Origin: Clostridia bacterium
GTDB lineage: Bacteria > Bacillota > Clostridia > UMGS1840 > HGM11507
Reading direction: 5' to 3'
NCBI GenBank assembly: GCA_017414505.1
Contig: JAFQLQ010000029.1
Location: forward strand, 40,832-104,831
DNA length: 64,000 bases
Shown here: piece by piece, positions 38,201 through 45,753 of the stretch
Layout: the number at the start of each line of letters is the position of its first letter
Position numbering within the stretch: the first letter of the stretch is position 1
The notes under the pieces: generated by a model
Told to the model about the DNA's origin: nothing
Database searches by the model: none
Seen by the model: the letters and a program-made list of their open reading frames with translations, nothing else
Position numbers and translations under genes: made by a program

Positions 38201-38955
38201 GCATGAGCAATATTTGTACCATTCCATTTTACGGTATCAATTTCAGTTCCTGAAAAATCATCCTCAACAGGTAGCTCGTGAACAACGGGAGCAGGCTGTG
38301 AAATTGAAACATTATCAATCAGATAATAGTTGCTTGTATTTGTATTTCCGTATTTAGTACCAAAGCAGATTTTTGAAGTAGTTTTCAGATTAGGTCTGTT
38401 AGAAGCAAGCGATTTGCTGTATGTACCTACTACTGTACCGTCTGCTGTTTTTGCTGTTGCAGTAACATCAAGAGTATCAATGTCAACTACCATATCAACT
38501 GTATACCATGTGTCTGTAGTTGCTTTAAAAATTACACCACCGCCTGCAAATGTCATCTGATGACTTGCATTCATATAAGCGATTGCATAACTGTCATCGT
38601 TACATTCTGTTCCTCCGGATATCATCATCTGAGAATCAACATTTGTAGATGGAACATATATATCAAACGACATATTAATTTTATCGCTTGTTATTGTTTC
38701 ATCAAGCTGAACGCCGACACTTTGAGGCCAGTAACTTCCAAACATTTTAGCAGCTTTATCACCGGTTGCAGTATCTCTGTCTACCAATGCTACATTAGCT
38801 GCAACAGATGCATTCCATTTTGTAAAATCAAAGCTTTCACCGTTAAAATCATCTGTTATGGGCAGTGCAGATGCTGCACTTACACTAACAGGCAGAATTG
38901 CCATCGACATCATAACGATAGCCAATGTTAATACCAAACTTACAATTTTTTTCAT
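35248..38955 (-). CDS. Secreted protein of five tandem LamG-like modules plus Ig-like domains
   Basis: 1235 residues, ATG at 38955 behind AGGAG; signal peptide about 1-28. Five modules of about 190 residues run in tandem, each opening DDFSGxxxDxxKWN (or a close variant), with VGVKLDEAIT, INIKYDMYLP, a WYTIDVTLDVET strand and an ILFGGKYLN...YLIDNVSI end. The repeats are also visible in the DNA (for example near 38690, 38090, 37510, 36910 and 36330). A bacterial Ig-like domain of SbsA type (about 985-1090, VTFNTPMDKDTLNGTTM) and a last beta domain end the protein. No catalytic residues are apparent. It lies between the two TIM-barrel glycosidases and shares its module with the interrupted one. 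Multivalent glycan binding is inferred. Confidence 0.82.
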   Translation of the reverse strand: MKKIVSLVLTLAIVMMSMAILPVSVSAASALPITDDFNGESFDFTKWNASVAANVALVDRDTATGDKAAKMFGSYWPQSVGVQLDETITSDKINMSFDIYVPSTNVDSQMMISGGTECNDDSYAIAYMNASHQMTFAGGGVIFKATTDTWYTVDMVVDIDTLDVTATAKTADGTVVGTYSKSLASNRPNLKTTSKICFGTKYGNTNTSNYYLIDNVSISQPAPVVHELPVEDDFSGTEIDTVKWNGTNIAHAMLVDRDTATGDKAVKIHNLYSGAVFGVKLDEAITEGSINIKYDMYLPADSVDASSGKFKGEFLIYGGTEVADTSAITWLNGGTMNIPGAGGVFVPAAETWYTIDVTLDVETNKVTVKVTDGTNNWEVAGVNKYTSLASTSQILFGGKYLNVNSSPYLIDNVSITIPEPVVHELPVEDDFSGTAIDTEKWNNITGTTSQVSLDTESGAVKLYDIYENAGLGVKLDEAITEGYISIKYDITLPEVFFDKTASTSQIVVYGGSGMGDSNAITFLNPDGMTIRGVGGYIFTPVANTKYTVETIVNIETQEVTVNVTDGTETWSKTAVTTSTSLASTSNISFGGKYLNYAPKSYALIDNVVIKETEAPGPLVYELPVEDNFNGTSVNLTKWNASDSTKIALVDRDTATGDKAVKIYDIYAGAGFGVKLDEAITEGSINIKYDMYIPADSVDETTGKFKGEFLIYGGTEVKDTAAITWMNGGTMNIPGVGGVFVPQKETWYTVDVTLDVETRNVAINITDGTNNWAGAGINKYEALNETSQIVFGGKVLNMNKSSLLIDNVSIKKAEPALPVEHKLPITDDFSGASFDFAKWNGSDVNSVSLSDEAAKVYNGWGSDKGFGVKLDEAVSSGKINIKYDMYLPSTNTGYEFRLTAGEAAGDKTVLVNTDQSGMNLRGGYKFAKPSVDTWYTVDLTYDCNTFDITVNLTPRDGGITETYTGTIVDTTEVKTNSQFYFGTKWIGDDANPGGDSEYVLVDNVTISRYYETPEIAGVTYVKYDDTESKDIVSNVSAGTKEIVVTFNTPMDKDTLNGTTMTLVNTTANETVTYTGTYNDSALTWTIPLENYLAPSATYVLTMTEDAKNGAGEAASLTPWEFKTDEGEYKAVVSAYKGDTKVTKLEELATNDVITVKAEVINTTGKPQNLQLIYAGYNSNKLIAYKGFSKTIAATDKNTTVEDLTVTVDKTDMTHIRLFGWHDFKSLKVLSASETIE

Positions 38956-38975
38956 AAAAATTCACTCCTAAATTA

Positions 38976-41900
38976 TTATTTTTTATTTTTTAAAAGGATA
39001 ATTGAACAGAACTTTCGGGTATCCTTATTGCTTCCAAGTCCGGAGCCGTATTCCAGATATCCAAGTCTGCCGCCTTTATCGTTTTCGTTTACAAGAAGCG
39101 ACATTGCAACAACATCGTTTGGTTCCATAACTGCATCTTCCGAAACAATTTCTTCCCACGGAATTTTCATTTCATATACAGTATGAACACCGTTTCTTAC
39201 AATTTTTGCTTCTATATTCTCTACCTTACTCAGCGGTTTTCCGCCTACTGTTCTGTGGCGCCATACGGTTGCTCCGTCGCCGGTCAGTCCGGCTGTAAGC
39301 TCGGTATATTTTGAGTAGTCCACGCCACTGTCGTTTGTACCTCGGTTTACTGCTTTATCCATATTAAGTCCGATTGTATCGGTTATACCTATCTGGATAC
39401 TGTCGCCCATCCACATATTGGCGTTAAAATACGGTTGGTAGAAAACATCGTCTGTAACATCGCCGTAGAAATAACAGTATTCTTCATCCCATAGCATTCC
39501 GTAAGTTCCGCTAAGGTCGTTTACGCCTTTCCACAGCTTGCCGAAATTGGGGTAAGCAGTAAGAGGAGTTGGCTTATTGGTACGCATTATACCGGTAATC
39601 CATTCGTTTTCCGATATAACACCGTCTATAACCGGCTTTTCTTCTGCATAATTTGCATACACAAAGTTCATATTTCTGCTGATTTCCGTTTTGTAGCCGT
39701 TGGAGGTTTCAATATGGGCTGTCATTGGAATAATTTCCTTTTCCACCATTTCGGGGAAATTGAATCTTAATTCTATTGTCTTGCCAGGTTCAATTTCGTC
39801 AAAGGAAAGTGTTCCTATAAAATCTGCCAGCTCTTTTGGAGAATCAACTACAAGCTTTCCGCTTACTTTCTGCTGTGTACTGTTATTTGTAACAGTTGCA
39901 GAGCCCTGCCATCTGTTAAGGTAGGTTCCTTTATACATTTCGCTTCCGCCAAACTCCGCTAATATAGGTTCTTTCGCCAGGCACTGAAGTTCGCCTGTAA
40001 GATAGGTTTTATCACCGCTTGTAACATTTAAGCGAATACGGTTTGCTTCTCTGTCGCTCGCCTGCTTAGTGTAGTCGATAATGTGTGCGTCTTCGTTTAG
40101 TGTAAAGCTAATTTTTGCGTTGTTTCCGTTAAAACCGCTGTTTTCAAGAAGGTCAACTCCGGGGAACGGTTCTACATCAACTTTCATTTCGGTATCAATG
40201 GTTTTCGTAAGAACAAAATCGCTTACATCGCCCATAACAGATTCGGTATAGGTTCTGTCAAGCTCAATTCCGCCGTTTGATTCTTCAAATTTCGGGAAAT
40301 TGCCTACAAAATAAACAGGTTCACCGCTAAGCAGGAATGAGAATGTTCCGTTTACCGAGCTTAAATCGCAGGTTTTATTACCGAACATATCGTAAAGCTC
40401 ACCGCTTGTACAGCCTAAATCCAACTGAAGATTTTTACGGTGGTCTATTGTCCAGAGGATAATTGCATCCTTACCGTCTGCACGTTTATAACGTATTGCA
40501 TAGGTATCTTCGTCAATTACCTTATAATCAACACATTCGGAGGAACCGATAATTTTATTAAAGGAACACATTGCCGCATATGTTGTTTTCGCACTGTATG
40601 GATAGGGTTCGTTACAGTCAACCCATTCTCCGCTTCGTATCATACCGAAACAGCATTCCTGAGCTGTATCGTGTCTTCCGTCGTTCTGAAATTCATACCA
40701 GAAAAATTTATCAATTGAATCTTTCGCCTGAAACAGCGAGGTTAATCTTATAAGATAAGAACCAACCTGACGTTCTGTTCTTGACTGGGTTAAGTTATCG
40801 TAGGTAATCCATCCCATTTCTGTCATCCAGATTTCCATATCCGGCTTACCGTATTTTTCAAGAAGCTCTCTTATGGGATGAAGCTGTTCGTGCATATCGG
40901 GTTTTTCAGGCTGTGCGTAGTTCTGATAAACGTGAAGACTGTAAACATCCATATAGTCAAGCACGCCTAACTGAAATACCTTTTCCGTAAACGCAAGGTC
41001 AACACCTGCCAAGTCAAACCCTACATAAACTGCATCCGGGTTACCTCTTTTAATTCCTTCATATGCCGCTTTCTGAATATTGAAAAAATGCTCAGGATCG
41101 GTTACATAAAAGTTTATTTCGTTTGGTGCTTCAAAATATTTAACCTTTCCTTTAAAATGTGAAGCCATAAATTCACAATATCTCGAAAACGCTGAAAGAG
41201 AATTTTCGTCTTTGGGATAGTTACTGTCGTACAAGCCGTTTCTGTGATGCATAATAAGCAGAGGTTCTATGCCGTTTTCATATGCAAAATCAATTGCCTG
41301 CTGAGTTTTTTCGTGTACTGTATATAAGCCACGCTCTTTTTCAGTAAAATCCCAGCGGCTGTCCAGTCGCATCCAGCCCATACCGCCTTTATCGTAAAGC
41401 TCAAACATTTTCTTGTTATCTTCACGACGGTCGGTATGAATACCTGTACTTAAATACTCATTTTTCGCATCCTTTGGAGTATATGTAAGAAGAGCAAATT
41501 TAAAGCTTTTTGTATCAAGCAGGGTTCCTTCTTCATCAAAGGAAGAAACATCCATTGTGTACAAGCCGAATTTGTTTATTTCCTTTGAAAGGTCTTTATA
41601 CTTTTGCTCTTTGCCTTCAAAGGAAAGCTCTTCTTCCCCGTTAAAAACAACTTCATTCAAGTCATTTTTAACTGTGTACTGCATTTTTACTTTTTTTGCA
41701 GTATCGTATCTGTTGGTGAGGTTAAGACCAAGCTTATCACCGTTCTCCGGGAAATAGTTATCTCCGGGATGATTTTCGCTGAAGTCTACCTCAACGGGAG
41801 TTTTCCACTCCACATAACGTATTCTTACTGCACCGAGAACAACCTTTTCAACAGTAAGGGCTTTACCGCTTAACAATGTTGCCACACACACGTCTACCTT

Positions 41901-42374
41901 AAGGCTCTCTAAGTTTCTTACATTGTTTGCCATTGAGGCATCTTCAAGGTAGTATGTATGGGTTTTCCATTGCTTTGTATCGTTAAGAACAACATATGGC
42001 AGGTCAAAAGGCGGCAACACACCTTCCTGCAAGCCGTAACGCATACCAAACTGTCCGGTTCCTTCATCAAAATAGTCAATTTCAACTGCTACCGGCTGAT
42101 TTGAAAGGTTATACATAAAATTATCGTCAATTTTTATATAAAACTGTCTCGGCCCTTCCGCCGGCTGTATTTCCCAGCCCCATCTGCCTTCTTTTTCCAC
42201 AAATTTAGGATTCATATTATCCTGCCAGATGTATTCGGCATTAACTTTTTCCATTGACGGCGTAAAAACAATTTCAGCATATTCTCCGATATTTACATCT
42301 GCATTTACTACAGATAAATTGGCTAAGATTAAAACAGCAGTAAGAAATACTGATAGAAATCTTTTTCCTGTCAC
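38976..42374 (-). CDS. Secreted clan-A TIM-barrel glycosidase with C-terminal CBM9-like domain
   Basis: 1132 residues. Start is GTG at 42374 with AAAGGAG 8 bases upstream, followed by a signal peptide (MTGKRFLSVFLTAVLILANL). An N-terminal beta-sandwich (about 30-195), an Ig-like segment, and a (beta/alpha)8 barrel at about 300-620 similar to GH39/GH5 members. Acid/base Glu is in FEAPNEINF (about 417) and the nucleophile Glu in EIWMTEMGW (about 517). A small beta subdomain follows (ECVDYKVIDEDTYAIRYKRA). Residues about 910-1120 look like a CBM9-type module (GMLWDEEYCYFYGDVTDDVF, then WMGDSIQIGI). Predicted to cleave a polysaccharide outside the cell and feed the ABC importer encoded by the adjacent upstream genes. 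The exact GH family cannot be fixed by eye. Confidence 0.82.
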   Translation of the reverse strand: MTGKRFLSVFLTAVLILANLSVVNADVNIGEYAEIVFTPSMEKVNAEYIWQDNMNPKFVEKEGRWGWEIQPAEGPRQFYIKIDDNFMYNLSNQPVAVEIDYFDEGTGQFGMRYGLQEGVLPPFDLPYVVLNDTKQWKTHTYYLEDASMANNVRNLESLKVDVCVATLLSGKALTVEKVVLGAVRIRYVEWKTPVEVDFSENHPGDNYFPENGDKLGLNLTNRYDTAKKVKMQYTVKNDLNEVVFNGEEELSFEGKEQKYKDLSKEINKFGLYTMDVSSFDEEGTLLDTKSFKFALLTYTPKDAKNEYLSTGIHTDRREDNKKMFELYDKGGMGWMRLDSRWDFTEKERGLYTVHEKTQQAIDFAYENGIEPLLIMHHRNGLYDSNYPKDENSLSAFSRYCEFMASHFKGKVKYFEAPNEINFYVTDPEHFFNIQKAAYEGIKRGNPDAVYVGFDLAGVDLAFTEKVFQLGVLDYMDVYSLHVYQNYAQPEKPDMHEQLHPIRELLEKYGKPDMEIWMTEMGWITYDNLTQSRTERQVGSYLIRLTSLFQAKDSIDKFFWYEFQNDGRHDTAQECCFGMIRSGEWVDCNEPYPYSAKTTYAAMCSFNKIIGSSECVDYKVIDEDTYAIRYKRADGKDAIILWTIDHRKNLQLDLGCTSGELYDMFGNKTCDLSSVNGTFSFLLSGEPVYFVGNFPKFEESNGGIELDRTYTESVMGDVSDFVLTKTIDTEMKVDVEPFPGVDLLENSGFNGNNAKISFTLNEDAHIIDYTKQASDREANRIRLNVTSGDKTYLTGELQCLAKEPILAEFGGSEMYKGTYLNRWQGSATVTNNSTQQKVSGKLVVDSPKELADFIGTLSFDEIEPGKTIELRFNFPEMVEKEIIPMTAHIETSNGYKTEISRNMNFVYANYAEEKPVIDGVISENEWITGIMRTNKPTPLTAYPNFGKLWKGVNDLSGTYGMLWDEEYCYFYGDVTDDVFYQPYFNANMWMGDSIQIGITDTIGLNMDKAVNRGTNDSGVDYSKYTELTAGLTGDGATVWRHRTVGGKPLSKVENIEAKIVRNGVHTVYEMKIPWEEIVSEDAVMEPNDVVAMSLLVNENDKGGRLGYLEYGSGLGSNKDTRKFCSIILLKNKK

Positions 42375-42407
42375 TTCTGCAACTCCTTTCTTTAAATTTT
42401 TAAAAAT

Positions 42408-43286
42408 TTATCCCTTGATTCCGCTCATTGTAAAGCCCTGCATAATATGTTTCTGTAAAAACAGGAACAAAATTATAGGAGGAACAATGGCAAACACAAG
42501 TCCGCTGAACTGAATATCTATAGGATAAGTATCTTTAAGCTCTAAAATAGCCAGCATAATGTTCCATAATTCTTTTTCTTTAAGTATCATTCTGGGCCAG
42601 AAGAAATCGCCCCATACTCCGCTCATTGTAAGCAGAATTGATGTAATAATTACCGATTTTGAAAGCGGAAGAATGATTTTTGAAAACATTCCGAAGCTTC
42701 CCACACCGTCAATCTTGGCGGCTTCAATAAGCAAATCGGGAATACCGTCGAAAAAGCTTTTATATACAACAATCATAAATGCATCGGCGCCGCCCATTAA
42801 AAACAGAGGCCAGTATGTATTTATCATATTTATATGCAGTAAAGGAAAATCAAGAATATTTTTATAAACTGCTACCAGCTTAACCTGTCCCGGAATCATC
42901 ATTGTTGCAATAATCATCCAGAATATCACTTTACTTCCCTTTGGTTTCATTTTGGAAATTACATATGCTGCCAGTCCGCAAAAGCTTATCTTTACAACAA
43001 CTGTTCCTACAAGAATTACAAGTGTATTCAAATAAAGCTTTGAAAAATTCAGGTCGTTCCATACCGTAATTAGTTTTTCAGGATGGAATGAACGGGGAAT
43101 AATTGTTGGAGGCATCTGTATAAATTCTTTTACATCTTTAAAGCTTGAAAGCACAGTCCACAAGGGAGGCAACACAAATATAAGCGATATTAAAAGAAAC
43201 AGAACAGTAAGCGCAATATACGCAATTTTCATTGGTTTTGTTTTTAAATCCTGACTGTTTATAAGTCCTGTTTTGTTTTTAAACAT
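42408..43286 (-). CDS. CUT1 sugar ABC transporter permease (MalG/LacG type)
   Basis: 292 residues with six predicted membrane helices (the first at about 18-40, IAYIALTVLFLLISLIFVLP). The cytoplasmic EAA loop is clear: EAAKIDGVGSFGMFSKIILP near residue 190, the docking site for the ATPase. It begins 5 bases after the partner permease ends. With the solute-binding lipoprotein it forms an importer of the carbohydrate uptake transporter-1 class, which takes up oligosaccharides. No ATPase gene is in the window; CUT1 systems often share a MsmX/UgpC-type ATPase encoded elsewhere. Confidence 0.92.
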   Translation of the reverse strand: MFKNKTGLINSQDLKTKPMKIAYIALTVLFLLISLIFVLPPLWTVLSSFKDVKEFIQMPPTIIPRSFHPEKLITVWNDLNFSKLYLNTLVILVGTVVVKISFCGLAAYVISKMKPKGSKVIFWMIIATMMIPGQVKLVAVYKNILDFPLLHINMINTYWPLFLMGGADAFMIVVYKSFFDGIPDLLIEAAKIDGVGSFGMFSKIILPLSKSVIITSILLTMSGVWGDFFWPRMILKEKELWNIMLAILELKDTYPIDIQFSGLVFAIVPPIILFLFLQKHIMQGFTMSGIKG

Positions 43287-43291
43287 TTCTG

Positions 43292-44233
43292 TTATTCTCC
43301 CTCCTCGCTGCTCATATTATATTTAAAGTATACAATTGAAAATACGCCTAACAACAACGCCAGAAGCACGCCGACAGCCGCAGCCTTATCTGCTCTGAAA
43401 TATGTAAAAGCATAGTCCTGTATCAGCATTGTAAGGGTTTGCGATGCGTAACTTGGCCCTCCGCCCGTCATACTTATGGGTTCATCGTAAATTTTAAACG
43501 AATTTATTATATTAAGAAGCATCATAACCTTGATAAGTCCGGACATATGAGGCAGGGTAACGTGGCGGATACGTTTGAATATTCCCGCACCGTCCAGCGT
43601 TGCCGCTTCGTAAAGGTCGTGATTTACACCCTGAAGATTTGCTATGTATATAATAACGGTGCTTCCTATTCCGCGCCATGCCATTGTCAATACAATAAGC
43701 TCTATAACCTTATCGGGATCATTAAGCCACATTGATGTTTCAAAACCCAGTGCTCCAAGAAGCATATTTAAAAGTCCGCCTTCCGATGGATCAAACATAA
43801 TTGTCCACATCAGCGCAATAGCTACCCCGGGTATCATATTTGGCATATATACCGCCGCTCTTAAATAACCTTTCATAAAGGTTATTTCGTTAAGAAAAAC
43901 AGCAATAATTATCGGGGGGATGCATCCGAATATAAACGACCACAAAGCATATTCAAAGGTGTTTACAACAGTTGTAATAAAGTGGGAATCGGTAACTACC
44001 GATATGTAATTATCAAGTCCTACAAATTTACCAACTTCAAAACCTGTTGTTTCGTAAAAAGATGTTATAATTGTTGTTACAATAGGCTGCCAGGAAAATA
44101 TTAAAAATGCAAGAACGCAGGGGGCCAGCATAAGCCAACCCGCCCAGTCTTTTTTTACGGTTTTTATTATTTTTGAACATATTCCCGACGATTTTATTTT
44201 TGAATTTGTGTTAACGGCAATTTCTTGCTTCAT
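43292..44233 (-). CDS. CUT1 sugar ABC transporter permease (MalF/LacF type)
   Basis: 313 residues, ATG at 44233. A hydrophilic N-terminus is followed by six helices (the first at about 33-55, WLMLAPCVLAFLIFSWQPIV), and the EAA loop reads EAATLDGAGIFKRIRHVTLP. YETTGFEVGKFVGLDNYISV is typical of the first periplasmic loop in this family. It pairs with the permease immediately downstream and the binding protein immediately upstream (22-base gap). Confidence 0.92.
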   Translation of the reverse strand: MKQEIAVNTNSKIKSSGICSKIIKTVKKDWAGWLMLAPCVLAFLIFSWQPIVTTIITSFYETTGFEVGKFVGLDNYISVVTDSHFITTVVNTFEYALWSFIFGCIPPIIIAVFLNEITFMKGYLRAAVYMPNMIPGVAIALMWTIMFDPSEGGLLNMLLGALGFETSMWLNDPDKVIELIVLTMAWRGIGSTVIIYIANLQGVNHDLYEAATLDGAGIFKRIRHVTLPHMSGLIKVMMLLNIINSFKIYDEPISMTGGGPSYASQTLTMLIQDYAFTYFRADKAAAVGVLLALLLGVFSIVYFKYNMSSEEGE

Positions 44234-44255
44234 TTACTGACACATCCTTGTCGTC

Positions 44256-45653
44256 TTAGTTTAATTTATCCAGATAATCTTTCTGGAATGCCGCGTTTGC
44301 TTTTTCCATTTCGGCTCTGGGATCTGCATTTTCATCGGTAAGCATGCGCTGCATAACTGCTGATAAAGCAGCATAAAGTTCCTGTGCATACATAGGAGGC
44401 TCTTCCTTAAGAATTAAATCTTCGCTGGAATTAAGCATAGGCCATAATATGGGATTGTAGTTTTTGTACTGTTCATATAAAGCTTTTTCGCTTTCTGCAC
44501 GTTCTTCAGAAACCCAAAGCGGTACGGGCTGAGGTAAAACAAGCAGACCGCTTTCCTTTTCGGAGGATAAGCTCTGTTCAAGACTTGCTTTAACGCTGTC
44601 GTTGAATTTAGGTGTATCACCTTTAACTTCTAACCATTTGAAGATAGCATCAACCTGTTCGTCGGTAGTTTCAGGAGAAACAAGCCATAGTCCGCCGCCC
44701 ATCTGCGAATATCTTCCGGCAGGTCCTGCAGGAATTACACCGCCGCCGATGTCGTCCTTGTTCATTCCGTAGTTAAGAATTGGCTGTTCAACCATATCTT
44801 TGGTGTAGTATGCCATTGCAACCTCATCGGCAGCAAACATTTTTTTCATATCGTCACGGTTAACAAGATTGTTTACAGGAAGAATATCGTATTTCCATTT
44901 CCAGTCTTTAAAATACTGCATTGCGGCAACTGCTTCGTCGCTGTCAAATTTAGCCTGCCATTTTCCGTCTACCTGTTCCATAAATGTAACACCGAATGAC
45001 CATGCAAGATTCATAAACTGCCATCCGCCTTCAGTTCCTTTTGTTGACATAAAGAAACCTGCTTTTCCGGTTTTATCCTTAATAGCTTTTGCCATCTCAG
45101 TCAATTCATCGTATGTATCGGGAACAACGGGGCTTCCATCTTCGTTTACATAGCCTGCCGCTTCCAAAAGATTCATATTGAACATAAGTCCCTGATTATA
45201 ACTTGAAAAAGGTACGCCGTAATATTTATCGTCTCTTACAAGAATTTTCATAATACCGGGGTTTACGCCTGTATCATAGCCGTATTCTTTTATCCATTTT
45301 GTGATATCCTTTGCAAAACCGGCATCAATTATCTTTTTAGCCTCTGTATAAGGAGCGTAGTAAAGATTTGTTAGCTGACCGGATGCTGCATCTGTGAAGA
45401 AGCTTTCTACAGAATATCCGCTTGTGTAAGTTTTTAGTTCGATATTGGGATGCTGTTCTTTAAGTTTTTCTACATAGCCGTTGAATGTGGCAAGTTTTTC
45501 TTTTTCGGTATCCTTCGGCCAGTTGTTTACAGAAATGGTAATTTTACCGTCTGCATTTCCTTCGTTCTGATTTTTCTGTGCACAGCCTGCAAAAACACCT
45601 GCTATAATTGCTATGCAAGCTACAAGACATAAAAGTTTTTTCATTGTTTTCAT
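44256..45653 (-). CDS. Extracellular sugar-binding lipoprotein of the ABC importer
   Basis: 465 residues, ATG at 45653 with AAAGGAAG 8 bases upstream. Lipoprotein signal with lipobox AGVFAGC, so lipid-anchored at Cys23. The body is a family 1 solute-binding protein (SBP_bac_1): TISVNNWPKDTEKEKLATFN, YYGVPFSSYNQGLMFNMNLL, AKAIKDKTGKAGFFM, DEVAMAYYTKDM. It captures oligosaccharide outside the cell for the two permeases downstream. It has its own promoter in the 80 bases upstream, containing a block shared with the GH42-like gene's promoter. Confidence 0.92.
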   Translation of the reverse strand: MKTMKKLLCLVACIAIIAGVFAGCAQKNQNEGNADGKITISVNNWPKDTEKEKLATFNGYVEKLKEQHPNIELKTYTSGYSVESFFTDAASGQLTNLYYAPYTEAKKIIDAGFAKDITKWIKEYGYDTGVNPGIMKILVRDDKYYGVPFSSYNQGLMFNMNLLEAAGYVNEDGSPVVPDTYDELTEMAKAIKDKTGKAGFFMSTKGTEGGWQFMNLAWSFGVTFMEQVDGKWQAKFDSDEAVAAMQYFKDWKWKYDILPVNNLVNRDDMKKMFAADEVAMAYYTKDMVEQPILNYGMNKDDIGGGVIPAGPAGRYSQMGGGLWLVSPETTDEQVDAIFKWLEVKGDTPKFNDSVKASLEQSLSSEKESGLLVLPQPVPLWVSEERAESEKALYEQYKNYNPILWPMLNSSEDLILKEEPPMYAQELYAALSAVMQRMLTDENADPRAEMEKANAAFQKDYLDKLN

Positions 45654-45687
45654 TTAATTTACTTCCTTTCTTTTTTGGTTTATATAA

Positions 45688-45723
45688 ATTATACCATACA
45701 CAAATTTAAAAATATATTATCAA
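45688..45723 (-). promoter_or_regulatory. Promoter and upstream box of the transporter operon
   Basis: On the minus strand, an extended -10 (TGGTATAAT, hexamer at 45688-45693) lies 35 bases before the binding-protein start. TTGATA (45718-45723) lies 24 bases upstream of it, too far for a normal -35. The box TCTTACTTTTTGATAATAT recurs at the same 24-base distance in front of the GH42-like gene, suggesting activator-dependent expression. Confidence 0.6.
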
Positions 45724-45753
45724 AAAGTAAGATTTACTGCCTTTTTTTCATAT
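45714..45753. repeat. 40-bp direct repeat, copy 1
   Basis: Exactly identical to 49406-49445 (offset 3692). This copy spans the last five codons and stop of the GH5-like gene plus the upstream box of the transporter promoter. Confidence 0.9.

Noticed and set aside
35248..38955. CRISPR-like array
   Set aside because: The repeats are about 570-600 bp coding modules, not short repeats with unique spacers; no cas gene is present.
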